Shown piece after piece: positions 1 through 8,942 of a DNA stretch of 64,000 bases (the first letter of the stretch is position 1; each line of letters starts with the position of its first letter). A program made the position numbers and the translations under genes. This DNA is from Parvibaculaceae bacterium PLY_AMNH_Bact1 (GTDB lineage Bacteria > Pseudomonadota > Alphaproteobacteria > Parvibaculales > Parvibaculaceae). Location: NCBI GenBank assembly GCA_032881465.1, contig CP126168.1:2480001-2544000 (forward strand), given 5' to 3'. Under the pieces are notes generated by a model. That model was given only the letters and a program-made list of their open reading frames with translations, ran no database searches and was not told where the DNA came from.

Positions 1-2082
1 ATTGAAGCACCTGTCCTTGCAACGGACGTTGACATCCAGGTCACCGGACCGACGGGGCGCACCCGTGTCACGCAGCGGTTTGAGAACCCCGGCGAGGGAT
101 GGGTAGAAGGCATCTATGTCTTTCCACTTCCTGAAGATGCCGCCGTCGACACCCTGAAAATGGTGATCGGCGACAAAGTCATTGAAGGCGAGATCAAAGA
201 GAAGGTCGAAGCCCGTCGAATTTACGAAGAGGCCCGAGACGCCGGCCAACGCGCGAGCCTTGTCGAACAGGAACGTCCCAACCTTTTCACCAACTCAGTC
301 GCAAATATTGGTCCTGGCGAAACGGTCATCATCCAGATCGAATATCAAGAGACCATCCGCCAATCGAATAACACGTTCTCGCTAAGGTTCCCGATGGTGG
401 TGGCACCCCGCTACAATCCACAGCCAACAATCGTGCACACAGTGGACATCGACAACCGCAATGGTTGGGGCGTCGTTGATCCCGTGCCCGATCGCGATCG
501 CATCGAACCACCGGTCCAACATCCCGACGAGGGACCAGTTAATCCGGTCACGCTGACCCTGTCGCTTGACGCAGGTTTCCCTATCGATCGGATCGTCAGC
601 CACCACCACGAAGTCCGTATTGAGCGCGGCGAGCGCAACGCCACCCTGACGCTAAAGGAAGGGAATGTGCCCGCCAACCGCGACTTCGAGCTTACCTGGA
701 CGCCGGAAGAAGGCTCGGAACCCACCGCAGCCCTGTTCAGAGAAAGCTGGAAGGGTGAGGATTACCTGCTCCTCATGGTGACACCTCCTTACGGCGAAGA
801 AGTCGAGACGGCACCTGCACGTGAAGTCATCTTCGTCATCGACAATTCGGGCTCCATGGCAGGCGAAAGCATGCCTCAGGCAAAAGAGAGTCTCTTGAAA
901 GCTCTCGATCGCCTAAAGCCAACCGACACGTTCAACGTTGTACGCTTTGACGACACCCACGAGGTTCTGTTCGAGCAATCCATCCGTGCGGACCGGGAAA
1001 ATCTCAACGTCGCCCGCCGGTTTGTCCGCTCCCTGGAAGCGGACGGCGGCACTGAAATGTTACCCGCGCTTCAGGCCGCTCTGCGTGATCCGCTGAACGA
1101 CACATCCCGTCTGCGTCAGGTGATCTTCCTGACCGACGGCGCAATTGGCAATGAACAGCAGTTATTCGAGGCGATTGTCAACAATGCAGGCCGCTCTCGC
1201 CTGTTCCCTGTGGGCATCGGCTCAGCCCCCAACAGTTATTTCATGACCCGGGCTGCAGAAATGGGCCGTGGCGCCTTCACCCACATCGGGTCAGAAGCGC
1301 AAATTGCGGAGCGGATGAAAGAGCTGTTCCTGAAGCTCGAAAACCCCGCCATGACAGATCTACGTCTCGTTTGGCCGGACGGCATTGAAGCCGAAGCCTG
1401 GCCCACGCCCTTGCCTGACCTCTACCGTGGAGAGCCTATCGTTCTCTCAGCAAAGCTTGCAGAAGACAGGGAAGGAACATTGCGCCTCGCCGGTAAAACC
1501 GGAGATGAGGTTTGGGCCATCGATATGGAAATCTCAAAAGATGCCCCCAACCGTGTAGGTGTTTCCCAGCTTTGGGCAAGGCGCAAAATCGCCTCCCTCG
1601 AAGCAGCCCGCACCATGGGCGGCGATTGGGACGCATTCGACAAGGAAATCACAGAAGTCGCCCTCGCCCATCATCTGGTGAGCCGCCTCACAAGCCTGGT
1701 GGCTGTCGACAAAACACCGGCGCGTCCTGTTGGTGAAGAGCTCACACAGACTGAGGTGCCTTTGAACCTGCCCGCTGGGTGGGAGTTTGAGAAAGTCTTT
1801 GGGGAACCCGACGCAGCCACACCCGTTATGCAGCAGGCCCGCGCAGGGGCCATGCGCTCCATGCTCGCCGCTGCACCAGCGCCCATGATGATGGCGGACA
1901 CCAGCCAGGCACAAGGCATCGCCCTTCCACAAACGGCCAGCGAGGCACCAGCCCTCATTGCGCAAGGGATTATGATGCTTCTTCTGGCACTCTCGCTCCT
2001 CGCTGGGTGGTTCTTATGGATGAAGCAGACCGGCAATGGTCCTCGATTTGAGCGGAGCCCGTCTTTCAAGTGGAGACGGTGA
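1..2082 (+). CDS. Sortase-target surface protein with VIT and vWA domains (5' partial)
   Basis: The frame is open from base 1, so the start lies outside the window; 693 codons are visible. The first ~110 residues read as a VIT (inter-alpha-trypsin inhibitor) domain. A vWA domain follows with the MIDAS motif DNSGSM at fragment residue 281. Near the C-terminus are LPQTA (642-646), a hydrophobic segment and a basic tail (FKWRR). This is the sortase-substrate layout of the family known as marine proteobacterial sortase target protein. The next gene is the matching sortase, and its ATG overlaps this stop codon (TGATG). Anchoring to the cell envelope is inferred; the ligand is unknown. Confidence 0.93.
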   Translation: MEAPVLATDVDIQVTGPTGRTRVTQRFENPGEGWVEGIYVFPLPEDAAVDTLKMVIGDKVIEGEIKEKVEARRIYEEARDAGQRASLVEQERPNLFTNSVANIGPGETVIIQIEYQETIRQSNNTFSLRFPMVVAPRYNPQPTIVHTVDIDNRNGWGVVDPVPDRDRIEPPVQHPDEGPVNPVTLTLSLDAGFPIDRIVSHHHEVRIERGERNATLTLKEGNVPANRDFELTWTPEEGSEPTAALFRESWKGEDYLLLMVTPPYGEEVETAPAREVIFVIDNSGSMAGESMPQAKESLLKALDRLKPTDTFNVVRFDDTHEVLFEQSIRADRENLNVARRFVRSLEADGGTEMLPALQAALRDPLNDTSRLRQVIFLTDGAIGNEQQLFEAIVNNAGRSRLFPVGIGSAPNSYFMTRAAEMGRGAFTHIGSEAQIAERMKELFLKLENPAMTDLRLVWPDGIEAEAWPTPLPDLYRGEPIVLSAKLAEDREGTLRLAGKTGDEVWAIDMEISKDAPNRVGVSQLWARRKIASLEAARTMGGDWDAFDKEITEVALAHHLVSRLTSLVAVDKTPARPVGEELTQTEVPLNLPAGWEFEKVFGEPDAATPVMQQARAGAMRSMLAAAPAPMMMADTSQAQGIALPQTASEAPALIAQGIMMLLLALSLLAGWFLWMKQTGNGPRFERSPSFKWRR

Positions 2083-2666
2083 TGCGTATCACGCCGGCTC
2101 TCCTGCTTGCCGCCGCCTTGGGTCTCACCACCCTTGGCGGTTGGCAGCTGGGTCAGGGTCTCTACATGGACGCAAAGGCTGAACTCGCCCAGACCCTGCT
2201 CGAAAATGCCTGGGACCAAACCAAGCAAACCGGGAAACCGGTAAAGGCCTGGGAGTGGGCAGACACCTGGCCAGTCGCGCGGGTCATCGCACCACGCGTA
2301 AAAGCGTCCGCTATCGTTCTTGCGGGTGCCAGCGGCGAGGCTTTGGCCTTTGGCCCCGGCCACCTGTCAAACAGTGCAGAACCGGGCGCACAAGGAACCA
2401 GTGTGATAGCCGCCCACCGCGACACCCATTTTGAGTTTTTGAAAGACATGCAGATCGGTGATGCAGTGGAGCTGGAAGCCCATAACGGTGAAAGCCACAC
2501 CTATATTGTCGACGATCTGAAAATCGTCCGCGCCGACGCATCTGGAATTGACCCCCGTGAACCAGGGAAGCGTCTCGCTCTGGTCACTTGCTTTCCCTTC
2601 AATACAACGGAACAAGGCCCACTCAGATATGTCGTCTTCGCCACTGCAGAGGAAGATCTGATTTGA
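2082..2666 (+). CDS. Class GN sortase
   Basis: A 194-aa transpeptidase with an N-terminal membrane segment (residues ~4-22). The sortase catalytic residues are visible as H112 (AAHRDTHF), C170 (LVTCFPF) and R182 (LRYVV). Class GN sortases of Gram-negative bacteria are usually encoded next to a single vWA substrate, as here. I chose the ATG at 2082, which overlaps the upstream TGA by one base and has GGAGA in front, over the GTG at 2070. Translational coupling with the substrate gene is likely. Confidence 0.93.
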   Translation: MRITPALLLAAALGLTTLGGWQLGQGLYMDAKAELAQTLLENAWDQTKQTGKPVKAWEWADTWPVARVIAPRVKASAIVLAGASGEALAFGPGHLSNSAEPGAQGTSVIAAHRDTHFEFLKDMQIGDAVELEAHNGESHTYIVDDLKIVRADASGIDPREPGKRLALVTCFPFNTTEQGPLRYVVFATAEEDLI

Positions 2667-2702
2667 GAGTGCGATGGCGAATCAATCAAATTTCCAACCG
2701 TT

Positions 2703-2734
2703 AGATGTAAATCCTATGGTCTAATTTTACGTCT
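2703..2734. other. Inverted repeat in the sortase-TetR intergenic region
   Basis: AGATGTAAA (2703-2711) and TTTACGTCT (2726-2734) form a 9-bp stem with one G-U wobble, 37 bases after the sortase stop codon. No U-run follows, so it is a weak terminator candidate. The rest of 2667-3056 is AT-rich and I see no gene in it. Confidence 0.3.
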
Positions 2735-2955
2735 AGGCTTCCGCTGCATCAACCTCATCGAAATGGTCTAGAAATGCACTAAATTTAACCAATTACTCAA
2801 ATAGTAAGCGGACAGAAAAACTCCCGCAGAAAAGCACCGGTGCAAGATGCAAGATCTCAATACGTAGAAATCGGCGTAGAAATACCGAATAAAAACAACA
2901 ACTTATTGAACCGAGCAATTACATTATTCACATCGCAAACAGTTCATGCTTGCAT

Positions 2956-2970
2956 TGAATGTGATATTCA
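2956..2970. promoter_or_regulatory. Candidate operator upstream of TetR-family gene
   Basis: TGAAT (2956-2960) and ATTCA (2966-2970) are perfect inverted half-sites separated by 5 bases, about 90 bases before the TetR-family start. Autoregulation through such a palindrome is common for the family, but binding here is only inferred. Confidence 0.25.
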
Positions 2971-3056
2971 TGACAAAAAGATGGTGTAAAAATGGGGCAT
3001 TCCTGACGGTCGGTTTTGCCCAACGGGGACATTAGTTTTTGTGAGGAGTTCTTAAA

Positions 3057-3671
3057 ATGGGACTGGAAGGTTATCGACGTCGGGTCAGTGAATCGAAAAG
3101 AAAATCGATCATGGCTGCGGCGGGTGCGGAATTTCAAGACAACGGTTTTACCCATGCGGCTATGGCAGAAATTGCTCGTAAAGCCGACGTTTCAACCGCA
3201 ACGCTCTACAAACATTTTGGGTCGAAAGAAGAGCTGTTCAGCTCAATCGTCGAAGCATCCTATGCAGGACTCGAGATGCCTAAGAGCGCGGCCGCAGAGG
3301 CAAAGACAGCAAAAGAAGCACTGACAACTGCTGCCAACGACTACCTGAACCAACAATTTGGATCTGGTATCAACGCGCTGATGCGCGCGATTATCTCCGA
3401 GACCTCAGGCGTACCGGAGGTGGGCAAGAGCTTCTTGAAACGCGGTGTCAACGGACGCAACAAGGACTTTGTCGCATTCCTCGATAACCTGGTTGAACGC
3501 AAGCTGCTCAAACCTCACGATACAAAAATGTCATCTCTCCAAATCGTCGGTATGATCAAAGAGAACTTCGTGTGGCCAACAATGTTCGATCCCAACTTCA
3601 AGCTACCGTCAAACAAAGACGCTATTATTGAAGAAGCAATTGACACATTCCTCGCCCACTACGGCGCGTGA
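3057..3671 (+). CDS. TetR/AcrR-family transcriptional regulator
   Basis: A 204-aa one-component repressor. The N-terminal HTH (residues ~15-60) reads AGAEFQDNGF, then IARKADVSTATLYKHFGSKE, the typical TetR recognition-helix region. The C-terminal half (~80-200) resembles the AefR-like TetR_C_7 type, which binds an unknown ligand. GAGGAG ten bases before the ATG supports the start. The gene converges on a methyltransferase with 6 bases between the stop codons, so the neighbour is not an obvious target. Confidence 0.88.
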   Translation: MGLEGYRRRVSESKRKSIMAAAGAEFQDNGFTHAAMAEIARKADVSTATLYKHFGSKEELFSSIVEASYAGLEMPKSAAAEAKTAKEALTTAANDYLNQQFGSGINALMRAIISETSGVPEVGKSFLKRGVNGRNKDFVAFLDNLVERKLLKPHDTKMSSLQIVGMIKENFVWPTMFDPNFKLPSNKDAIIEEAIDTFLAHYGA

Positions 3672-3677
3672 GCGATC

Positions 3678-4469
3678 CTACTTCGTCGCCACAAACATGT
3701 AGCGATTGACGCTGAAAAAGAAGGCGCCCAGCTCTGCCAGACGGAGCTGGTCGTCATACCAGCACTGAATATCTTCTTGCGTAAGACCGTGCTTATCCGC
3801 ATTCCCGCGCACAAATGATCGTATGCCACGCATGATCCCCGCCGCATATGAATGCGGTTGAAATCCGACACTCAACATCGGGACGATCTCAACGCGTGAC
3901 ACGTGAAAACCAGTGCGCTTGAGCCGCCGTGCGAGAGTTGAGGGTAAGTGGGGATCTGCCAGGTGGTCATCCCAGCAGGCAAGCACCCGTTTCATCAGCT
4001 CCGCGTCGCTTGCGTGCCAGACAATCGAATCCCAATCCGTATCCAGGATAACGGCCCGACCATGCGGCTTTAGAACTCGATGTAATTCTTTCAGCGCCTT
4101 GTCCACATCATCCACATATTCATAGACCTGCGTGGAGACAGCCGCATCAAAGCTTCCATCCGGCACTTCAAGGTTCGTCGCATCACAAGTGACGAACTCA
4201 GCTTGAGGCAGCGCTGCACAACGGGTCCGCGCCATGGTGACCATCGCGTCACTGACATCCACCCCCAGAACGCGACCTTCCGCCCCCACCATCTTGGCAG
4301 CATCTTCGGCCAACAAACCGGGCCCCGATCCGATGTCTAGTGCGTGCTCATAAGAAGCAAGGCCGAGCGCATCCAGAACCGCGATACGCTGTCCGACAAC
4401 ATCTGGCGTCTGATACATGGCTTCAACGGCCTTGGCAGCATTTGCATCAAAATCAATCTTCCCACTCAT
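3678..4469 (-). CDS. Class I SAM-dependent methyltransferase
   Basis: A 263-aa enzyme with the SAM-binding motif I LDIGSGPGLL at residues 44-53, the acidic residue of motif II in VLGVDVS, and a post-motif region ATNLEVPDGSFDA, typical of the Methyltransf_11 type. The substrate cannot be named. Its start overlaps the stop of the upstream small membrane-protein gene by 4 bases (ATGA), so the two are translated from one message. Confidence 0.85.
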   Translation of the reverse strand: MSGKIDFDANAAKAVEAMYQTPDVVGQRIAVLDALGLASYEHALDIGSGPGLLAEDAAKMVGAEGRVLGVDVSDAMVTMARTRCAALPQAEFVTCDATNLEVPDGSFDAAVSTQVYEYVDDVDKALKELHRVLKPHGRAVILDTDWDSIVWHASDAELMKRVLACWDDHLADPHLPSTLARRLKRTGFHVSRVEIVPMLSVGFQPHSYAAGIMRGIRSFVRGNADKHGLTQEDIQCWYDDQLRLAELGAFFFSVNRYMFVATK

Positions 4470-4912
4470 CCCACACTCACTTTGTCTACACCCTCTTGGT
4501 CCTGCCTGATCGCCTCAACAATGCGGTCCGGCGCACTCATATCATCAAGAACAAACTGCCGCCCATCGGGCAGACTGACCCTGACCTGCCCAGCGCCTAC
4601 CAGTTTTTGCAGATAAGACTGTGCAATCTGGACATGCCCGACAGAGGCGCGGTCAACACTTACCTTTTCTGGCCGCCGCCCACCGGTTGAAATCTCCACA
4701 CGATCTGACAAGACCGAAATTTCCGCGCCTCGCGCCCTATAGAACGCCCAGAGGTAGAGCGTCGGTACAGCAATCACCTCAACGGCCAACGCCAGGAGTC
4801 TCAAGGTTTCCAGAGGTGGCTCACGCCTGTCCGCCCAGAAAAGAATACCCGCCCACAAAATGGAGATGCTGAGTGCAGGTAGGTAGATTGACCAATGTCG
4901 TTCAGACCGCAT
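4466..4912 (-). CDS. Small membrane protein with PH-like C-terminal domain
   Basis: A 148-aa protein of unknown function. Two hydrophobic segments (residues ~8-27 and ~36-58) are followed by a soluble part rich in beta-strand pattern (ISVLSDRVEISTGGRRPEKVSVDR, broken here into short strands), as in bacterial PH-like membrane proteins. It is the first gene of a two-gene operon with the methyltransferase and overlaps it by 4 bases. Confidence 0.7.
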   Translation of the reverse strand: MRSERHWSIYLPALSISILWAGILFWADRREPPLETLRLLALAVEVIAVPTLYLWAFYRARGAEISVLSDRVEISTGGRRPEKVSVDRASVGHVQIAQSYLQKLVGAGQVRVSLPDGRQFVLDDMSAPDRIVEAIRQDQEGVDKVSVG

Positions 4913-5045
4913 TACGTAGCTTCACCTTTCAACACTGATCTTTGTCATCGCTAACGCGATTGTCCCAGATGCACACGCCATTGTTAAGCCTTCACAGAAA
5001 AATTGGCTGATTGCCGCCTCTCTGCCAATCAGATAAACCGGACCC

Positions 5046-5924
5046 ATGACCCGTTTGCGTGCTGACCTGCTTCTGCTTTTAACGGCGCTCATCTGGGGCG
5101 CAGCCTTCGTTGGCCAATCAACCGCGATGGATCATCTCGGTCCATTACTTTTCACAGGCACACGGTTCCTTCTAGCGACCCTCGTCGTCCTACCTTTCGC
5201 GCTGGCAGAGAGCCGAAAAGGCCCGCCACTCCGCCGCGATCACGTGACCCTGATGGGCGCTGCAGGCCTCGTCTTTTTCATCGCAAGCATAACCCAGCAG
5301 GCGGGGTTGCTCGCGACAACTGTCACAAATGCTGGTTTTCTAACGGCACTTTATGTGGTGCTGGTACCCATCATCGCCTTCATGGCTTTGAGGCACAGGC
5401 TTCCCTGGGTCATCTGGCCGGCGGCGGCCCTCTCTTTGGCGGGCACCTGGCTTCTGGGAGGTGGGCTCTCCGGGTTGAATTGGGGGGATAGCATCATGAT
5501 CTTCAGCGCCCTCTTCTGGGCGCTCCAAGTTCTGCTTGTGGGATCGCTCGCAAGCCGTTCTGGCCGCCCAATCACCCTGGCAGCATTGCAGTTTGGCGTC
5601 ACTGCATTCCTTTGCCTGATTTTGGCTGCCGTGTTTGAACCCATATCGTTCACAAACATGGCAGCCGCCTGGAAGGAACTGCTTTTCACCGGCATCATCT
5701 CAGGTGGGTTGGGTTTTACGTTGCAGGCTGTGGGCCAGCGCTACACCCCAGCATCAGACGCTGCCATCATCATGTCGTCAGAAGCTCTCTTTGCTGCCCT
5801 CTTCGGTGCAGTGCTGCTCGGCGAACGGCTCCCCATGATCGGATGGATCGGATGCGGCTGCATTCTGGCGGCCGTCATCGGTGTGCAACTCGCACCGCTC
5901 TGGAGACAGCGCACGCTAACCTGA
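5046..5924 (+). CDS. DMT-superfamily (EamA) transporter
   Basis: A 292-aa integral membrane protein with about ten hydrophobic segments arranged as two EamA repeats. The first opens with LLLLLTALIWGAAFVGQS, and the second near residue 150 with a WGDSIMIFSALFWALQ segment. Such proteins export metabolites or amino-acid-like compounds. The substrate is not predictable. It stands alone, divergent from the small membrane protein gene and convergent with the PfpI-like gene. Confidence 0.87.
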   Translation: MTRLRADLLLLLTALIWGAAFVGQSTAMDHLGPLLFTGTRFLLATLVVLPFALAESRKGPPLRRDHVTLMGAAGLVFFIASITQQAGLLATTVTNAGFLTALYVVLVPIIAFMALRHRLPWVIWPAAALSLAGTWLLGGGLSGLNWGDSIMIFSALFWALQVLLVGSLASRSGRPITLAALQFGVTAFLCLILAAVFEPISFTNMAAAWKELLFTGIISGGLGFTLQAVGQRYTPASDAAIIMSSEALFAALFGAVLLGERLPMIGWIGCGCILAAVIGVQLAPLWRQRTLT

Positions 5925-5933
5925 ACCAGCCAT

Positions 5934-7010
5934 CTAATAAGGATACTCCAATTGAAGGGCGACGAACTCAGCACTATCCCGCCCATATTGCGCGGTTAGA
6001 AAGGCGAGTATCTGTTCTGGCGCAGTCGCACCCGGATCCAGCTGAAGATCTCCGCCTGAGCCAAAGCCCACAGACGCTGTGGCATTGCCAAGCTCAGGCT
6101 GGTCTGGCAACACGGTCAGTCCATTCAATGTACGCACAGCATCGCTTGCCACGGGCACGGCCTGGGAACGATAGGTCCTGGCAAACATGTCGACAGCAAA
6201 TGCCAGGGCGATCTCATCCATACCGTCGGACAAAACAAGTGCATACTCATCCCGCGGCCAGCCGAAGAGGAAATTACGCGCAGCGACCCAGATAGGTCCT
6301 GCCCCCAGTACAAATTCCTCTGACTTGTGGTCTGCGCCAAATCCCTCAACGGCAAGCTCTGCAGCAAGAGACTCCGCGCGGACCTTCCCGGCCAGCATCT
6401 CAACCAGGTGAAGAGAAATCGGTAAGGACGCACTCACACCAGCTGAGGTGGCGACATTGCCATCGCGCACATAGCGCAAGTTCTCCTGCCAACGAACCTC
6501 TGGGAAGTCTTCCTGCCGAACGTCTCGCGTACACCAGTGCCCCGTCGCCTGTCGTCCGTCCAGCAATCCAGTGCGTGCCAGCACAAGCGCGCCATCACAG
6601 ATAGAGACAAGCATGGCCCCTTTCTCTGATTGCTGCTGCAACCACTTAATCAGCACCGGGTCATCGTGATCAAGAACCGCCGGAATAATCACAAGGTCGG
6701 CGCCCTCCGGCAGCCTGGCATCAAACTGATCCAACGTTTCATCGGGCTCAACGGTCAGACCCGGCCACAGAAAGACAGGCCCAGGTTCCGTCGACACCGC
6801 ACGCACGTCGCCGATCTGCGCCCGAGAAAGAACCCCATAGGGCACAAGAAAGTCCGTGACCTCTGTACCACCATTTTGCGCAACCACCACAATGGACCGA
6901 TCATCCGCGCGCGCCTCGTCAACCGCGACCAGGGTCACCAAGGCCATCAAGCTGAGGGTTAGCAACAGGGCCGTCCCGACGGCGCAAGATGGCAGTTGAA
7001 ACCGTGACAT
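5934..7010 (-). CDS. Exported DJ-1/PfpI-superfamily protein
   Basis: A 358-aa protein with an N-terminal hydrophobic signal segment (residues ~12-30, cleavage plausible after DEARA). The DJ-1/PfpI-like domain (~38-225) carries the nucleophile-elbow cysteine C138 in SICDGA, followed by ARTGLLDGRQATGHWC. The C-terminal ~130 residues match nothing I recognise. Much of the core parallels the ligand-binding half of the divergent GlxA-type regulator (TGLLDG, TSAGVSA), so this looks like a periplasmic paralogue of that sensor domain. RBS AAAGGAAAA precedes the ATG. Enzymatic activity is unproven. Confidence 0.8.
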   Translation of the reverse strand: MSRFQLPSCAVGTALLLTLSLMALVTLVAVDEARADDRSIVVVAQNGGTEVTDFLVPYGVLSRAQIGDVRAVSTEPGPVFLWPGLTVEPDETLDQFDARLPEGADLVIIPAVLDHDDPVLIKWLQQQSEKGAMLVSICDGALVLARTGLLDGRQATGHWCTRDVRQEDFPEVRWQENLRYVRDGNVATSAGVSASLPISLHLVEMLAGKVRAESLAAELAVEGFGADHKSEEFVLGAGPIWVAARNFLFGWPRDEYALVLSDGMDEIALAFAVDMFARTYRSQAVPVASDAVRTLNGLTVLPDQPELGNATASVGFGSGGDLQLDPGATAPEQILAFLTAQYGRDSAEFVALQLEYPY

Positions 7011-7120
7011 GGGCTTTTCCTTTCAAGGTCATTCACCCTTTGAAAATGCCCTTGCATTCATTTGGCAGCAATGACACGATTAACGCATATTCTGCCAACC
7101 TGAGTTCGGAGTGCCCCCCA

Positions 7121-8131
7121 ATGAGCCCTGCCGCGACAGCGCGTCCTCCAACCGCCGTCCGCAAGATTGTCATCTACACCTATGAGGGCGGCATGATGCT
7201 GGACGTTGTCGGCCCCGCTGACGTCTTCGCAACAGCCGCACAATATGTCGCTCATACAGAAAATGCGGCAGCGCCTTACACGGTGGAGGTGATCGCCAAC
7301 GAAGCAGGACCGGTCACCATGTCGAATGGCGTTCAGATCGTCGCGGCCAAAAGCTTCCAGGATGTAAGAGGCCCCATCGACACGCTCATTTTTGCCGGTG
7401 GCTCAGAAGAAGGTATCTCAGAAGCAGAGCAGGACGCCGCCCTTCGTCCCTGGATCAAACGGAAGGCGGACACAGTAAGACGCCTTGCAAGCGTATGCTC
7501 CGGTGCTTTCTTCCTGTCACGGACGGGACTGCTGGACGGGCATCGCGCGACCACCCATTGGGTCGCTTGCGAAAGACTTGCCAAAGACCACCCGAAAATC
7601 GACGTGGTGGACGATGCCATCCATGTGAAAAGCGGTGATACATACACATCCGCAGGCGTGTCTGCAGGCATCGACCTGGCGCTTGCCATGGTGGAAGAAG
7701 ACCTTGGGCGCGACGTCGCCATGCAGGTCGCCCGACACCTGGTGCTCTTCCTACGGCGTCCCGGTGGGCAATCCCAGTTCTCTGCACAATTGGCTGCACA
7801 GAGTAATAAGACAGAAAAGTTCGATGCTCTGCTCACCCACATTGCCGAGCATCCGGAGGATGATTTGAGTGTCCCCGCACTTGCAGATCAGGTCGCCATG
7901 AGTCCACGCAATTTTGCGAGGCTTTTCAGACAGCAGGTCGGTGAAACGCCAGCGAAATATGTTGAACGCGCGCGTCTTGACGCCGCCCGCAGGCGGTTGG
8001 AAGAGGATGACGACAAGGTCGAAGCGGTCGCCGCAGCAACCGGCTTCGGTACAGCTGAAACCCTGCGCCGCACCATGAAACGACACATGGCAACAACACC
8101 GGAAGCCTACCGCGCAAGTTTTGGCGGCTAG
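7121..8131 (+). CDS. GlxA-type AraC-family transcriptional regulator
   Basis: A 336-aa regulator with an N-terminal DJ-1/PfpI-like domain (~10-190, nucleophile-like cysteine C126 in SVCSGAFFLSRTGLLDG) and a C-terminal AraC double HTH (~235-336, SPRNFARLFRQQVGETPAKYV). The frame is open further upstream, but the ATG at 7121 has GGAG eight bases before it and fits the usual family N-terminus. It is divergent from the exported DJ-1-like gene across ~110 bases, so a shared control region is likely. Its stop overlaps the stop of the convergent TetR gene by 4 bases. Confidence 0.88.
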   Translation: MSPAATARPPTAVRKIVIYTYEGGMMLDVVGPADVFATAAQYVAHTENAAAPYTVEVIANEAGPVTMSNGVQIVAAKSFQDVRGPIDTLIFAGGSEEGISEAEQDAALRPWIKRKADTVRRLASVCSGAFFLSRTGLLDGHRATTHWVACERLAKDHPKIDVVDDAIHVKSGDTYTSAGVSAGIDLALAMVEEDLGRDVAMQVARHLVLFLRRPGGQSQFSAQLAAQSNKTEKFDALLTHIAEHPEDDLSVPALADQVAMSPRNFARLFRQQVGETPAKYVERARLDAARRRLEEDDDKVEAVAAATGFGTAETLRRTMKRHMATTPEAYRASFGG

Positions 8132-8754
8132 CTGTTTCCTGACCCAAGAAGCGTTCGGAGCGACGCAATGGCGGTCTTGCGGATCGCATCAATATCGGTC
8201 GTTGGATTCACCATGCGCTGAATTCGAATACCAAGAAGAAACGCGCCAATACTGACCGCCATGACGTCCGGGTCGAGCGAACGACTGATCGTGCCAGCCT
8301 CCTGACCGCTTTCTAACAACATCCGGAGACGTTCCCGCACGCCATCATGCACGCGGGAAAACAGCGGCCTAAGGGTCGGCTGTGTCGCCAGGCTCTCTGC
8401 AAGCAGCACGTGATATGTGTCGCGAATGGCCGCGTCCTCCGTGTCGCTCAGATAGATATCAATAAAGGCCAGCAAAGCTTCATCTGGTGGCAGCGTGTCC
8501 ACATGGTGTGCAAACAAAAAGGCGTCGAACCGTTCAGCTACATCTTCCACCAGCGCATGGATAAGCCCCTCTTTCGACCCGAACCGTTGTGTAACGAGCC
8601 CCCGGCTCAGGCCAGCACGTTCGCCGATCCGCTCAAACGTCGCCGCCGCAACCCCTCCCTCTGCCACCAGCTCCGCCGCCGCCCGCAGCAATTTGCCCTC
8701 AGACGCGGCCCTGCGCTCCGCTTGGGTTCGAGGTTTTTCCACAATTTCAATCAA
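8128..8754 (-). CDS. TetR-family regulator, probable regulator of the P450 operon
   Basis: A 208-aa TetR-type repressor. The HTH lies at residues ~15-60 (FERIGERAGLSRGLVTQRFGSKEGL), and the C-terminal domain is of the ligand-sensing type. It is divergent from the P450 gene across 188 bases, the usual arrangement for a local repressor. Control of the P450-rubredoxin pair is inferred from position only. Confidence 0.87.
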   Translation of the reverse strand: MIEIVEKPRTQAERRAASEGKLLRAAAELVAEGGVAAATFERIGERAGLSRGLVTQRFGSKEGLIHALVEDVAERFDAFLFAHHVDTLPPDEALLAFIDIYLSDTEDAAIRDTYHVLLAESLATQPTLRPLFSRVHDGVRERLRMLLESGQEAGTISRSLDPDVMAVSIGAFLLGIRIQRMVNPTTDIDAIRKTAIASLRTLLGSGNS

Positions 8755-8851
8755 GCTGGACCACCCATCTAAGATTCCGCTACGGCAACAAGTCCCGTTA
8801 CGTCAACAGGAGGAAGTATGCGTGTTTTTATTTGTTATTCAACCAACAATC

Positions 8852-8868
8852 TGGCTATGCTTTAGCCA
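8852..8868. promoter_or_regulatory. Candidate TetR operator between TetR and P450 genes
   Basis: TGGCTA (8852-8857) and TAGCCA (8863-8868) are perfect inverted arms around TGCTT, in the divergent promoter region. Position and symmetry fit an operator; no consensus is known for this regulator. Confidence 0.35.
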
Positions 8869-8942
8869 AAGGCCAGACAGGCCATCGGGCGCCAGGACCC
8901 TAAAGGCCCCCCACATCGACGTGACACTTCGAGGAAACATCT

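Noticed and set aside
6989-7120. Longer N-terminus for the GlxA-type regulator
   Set aside because: The extension would overlap the start of the divergent gene and lacks the family's usual beginning; ATG 7121 has a better ribosome binding site.
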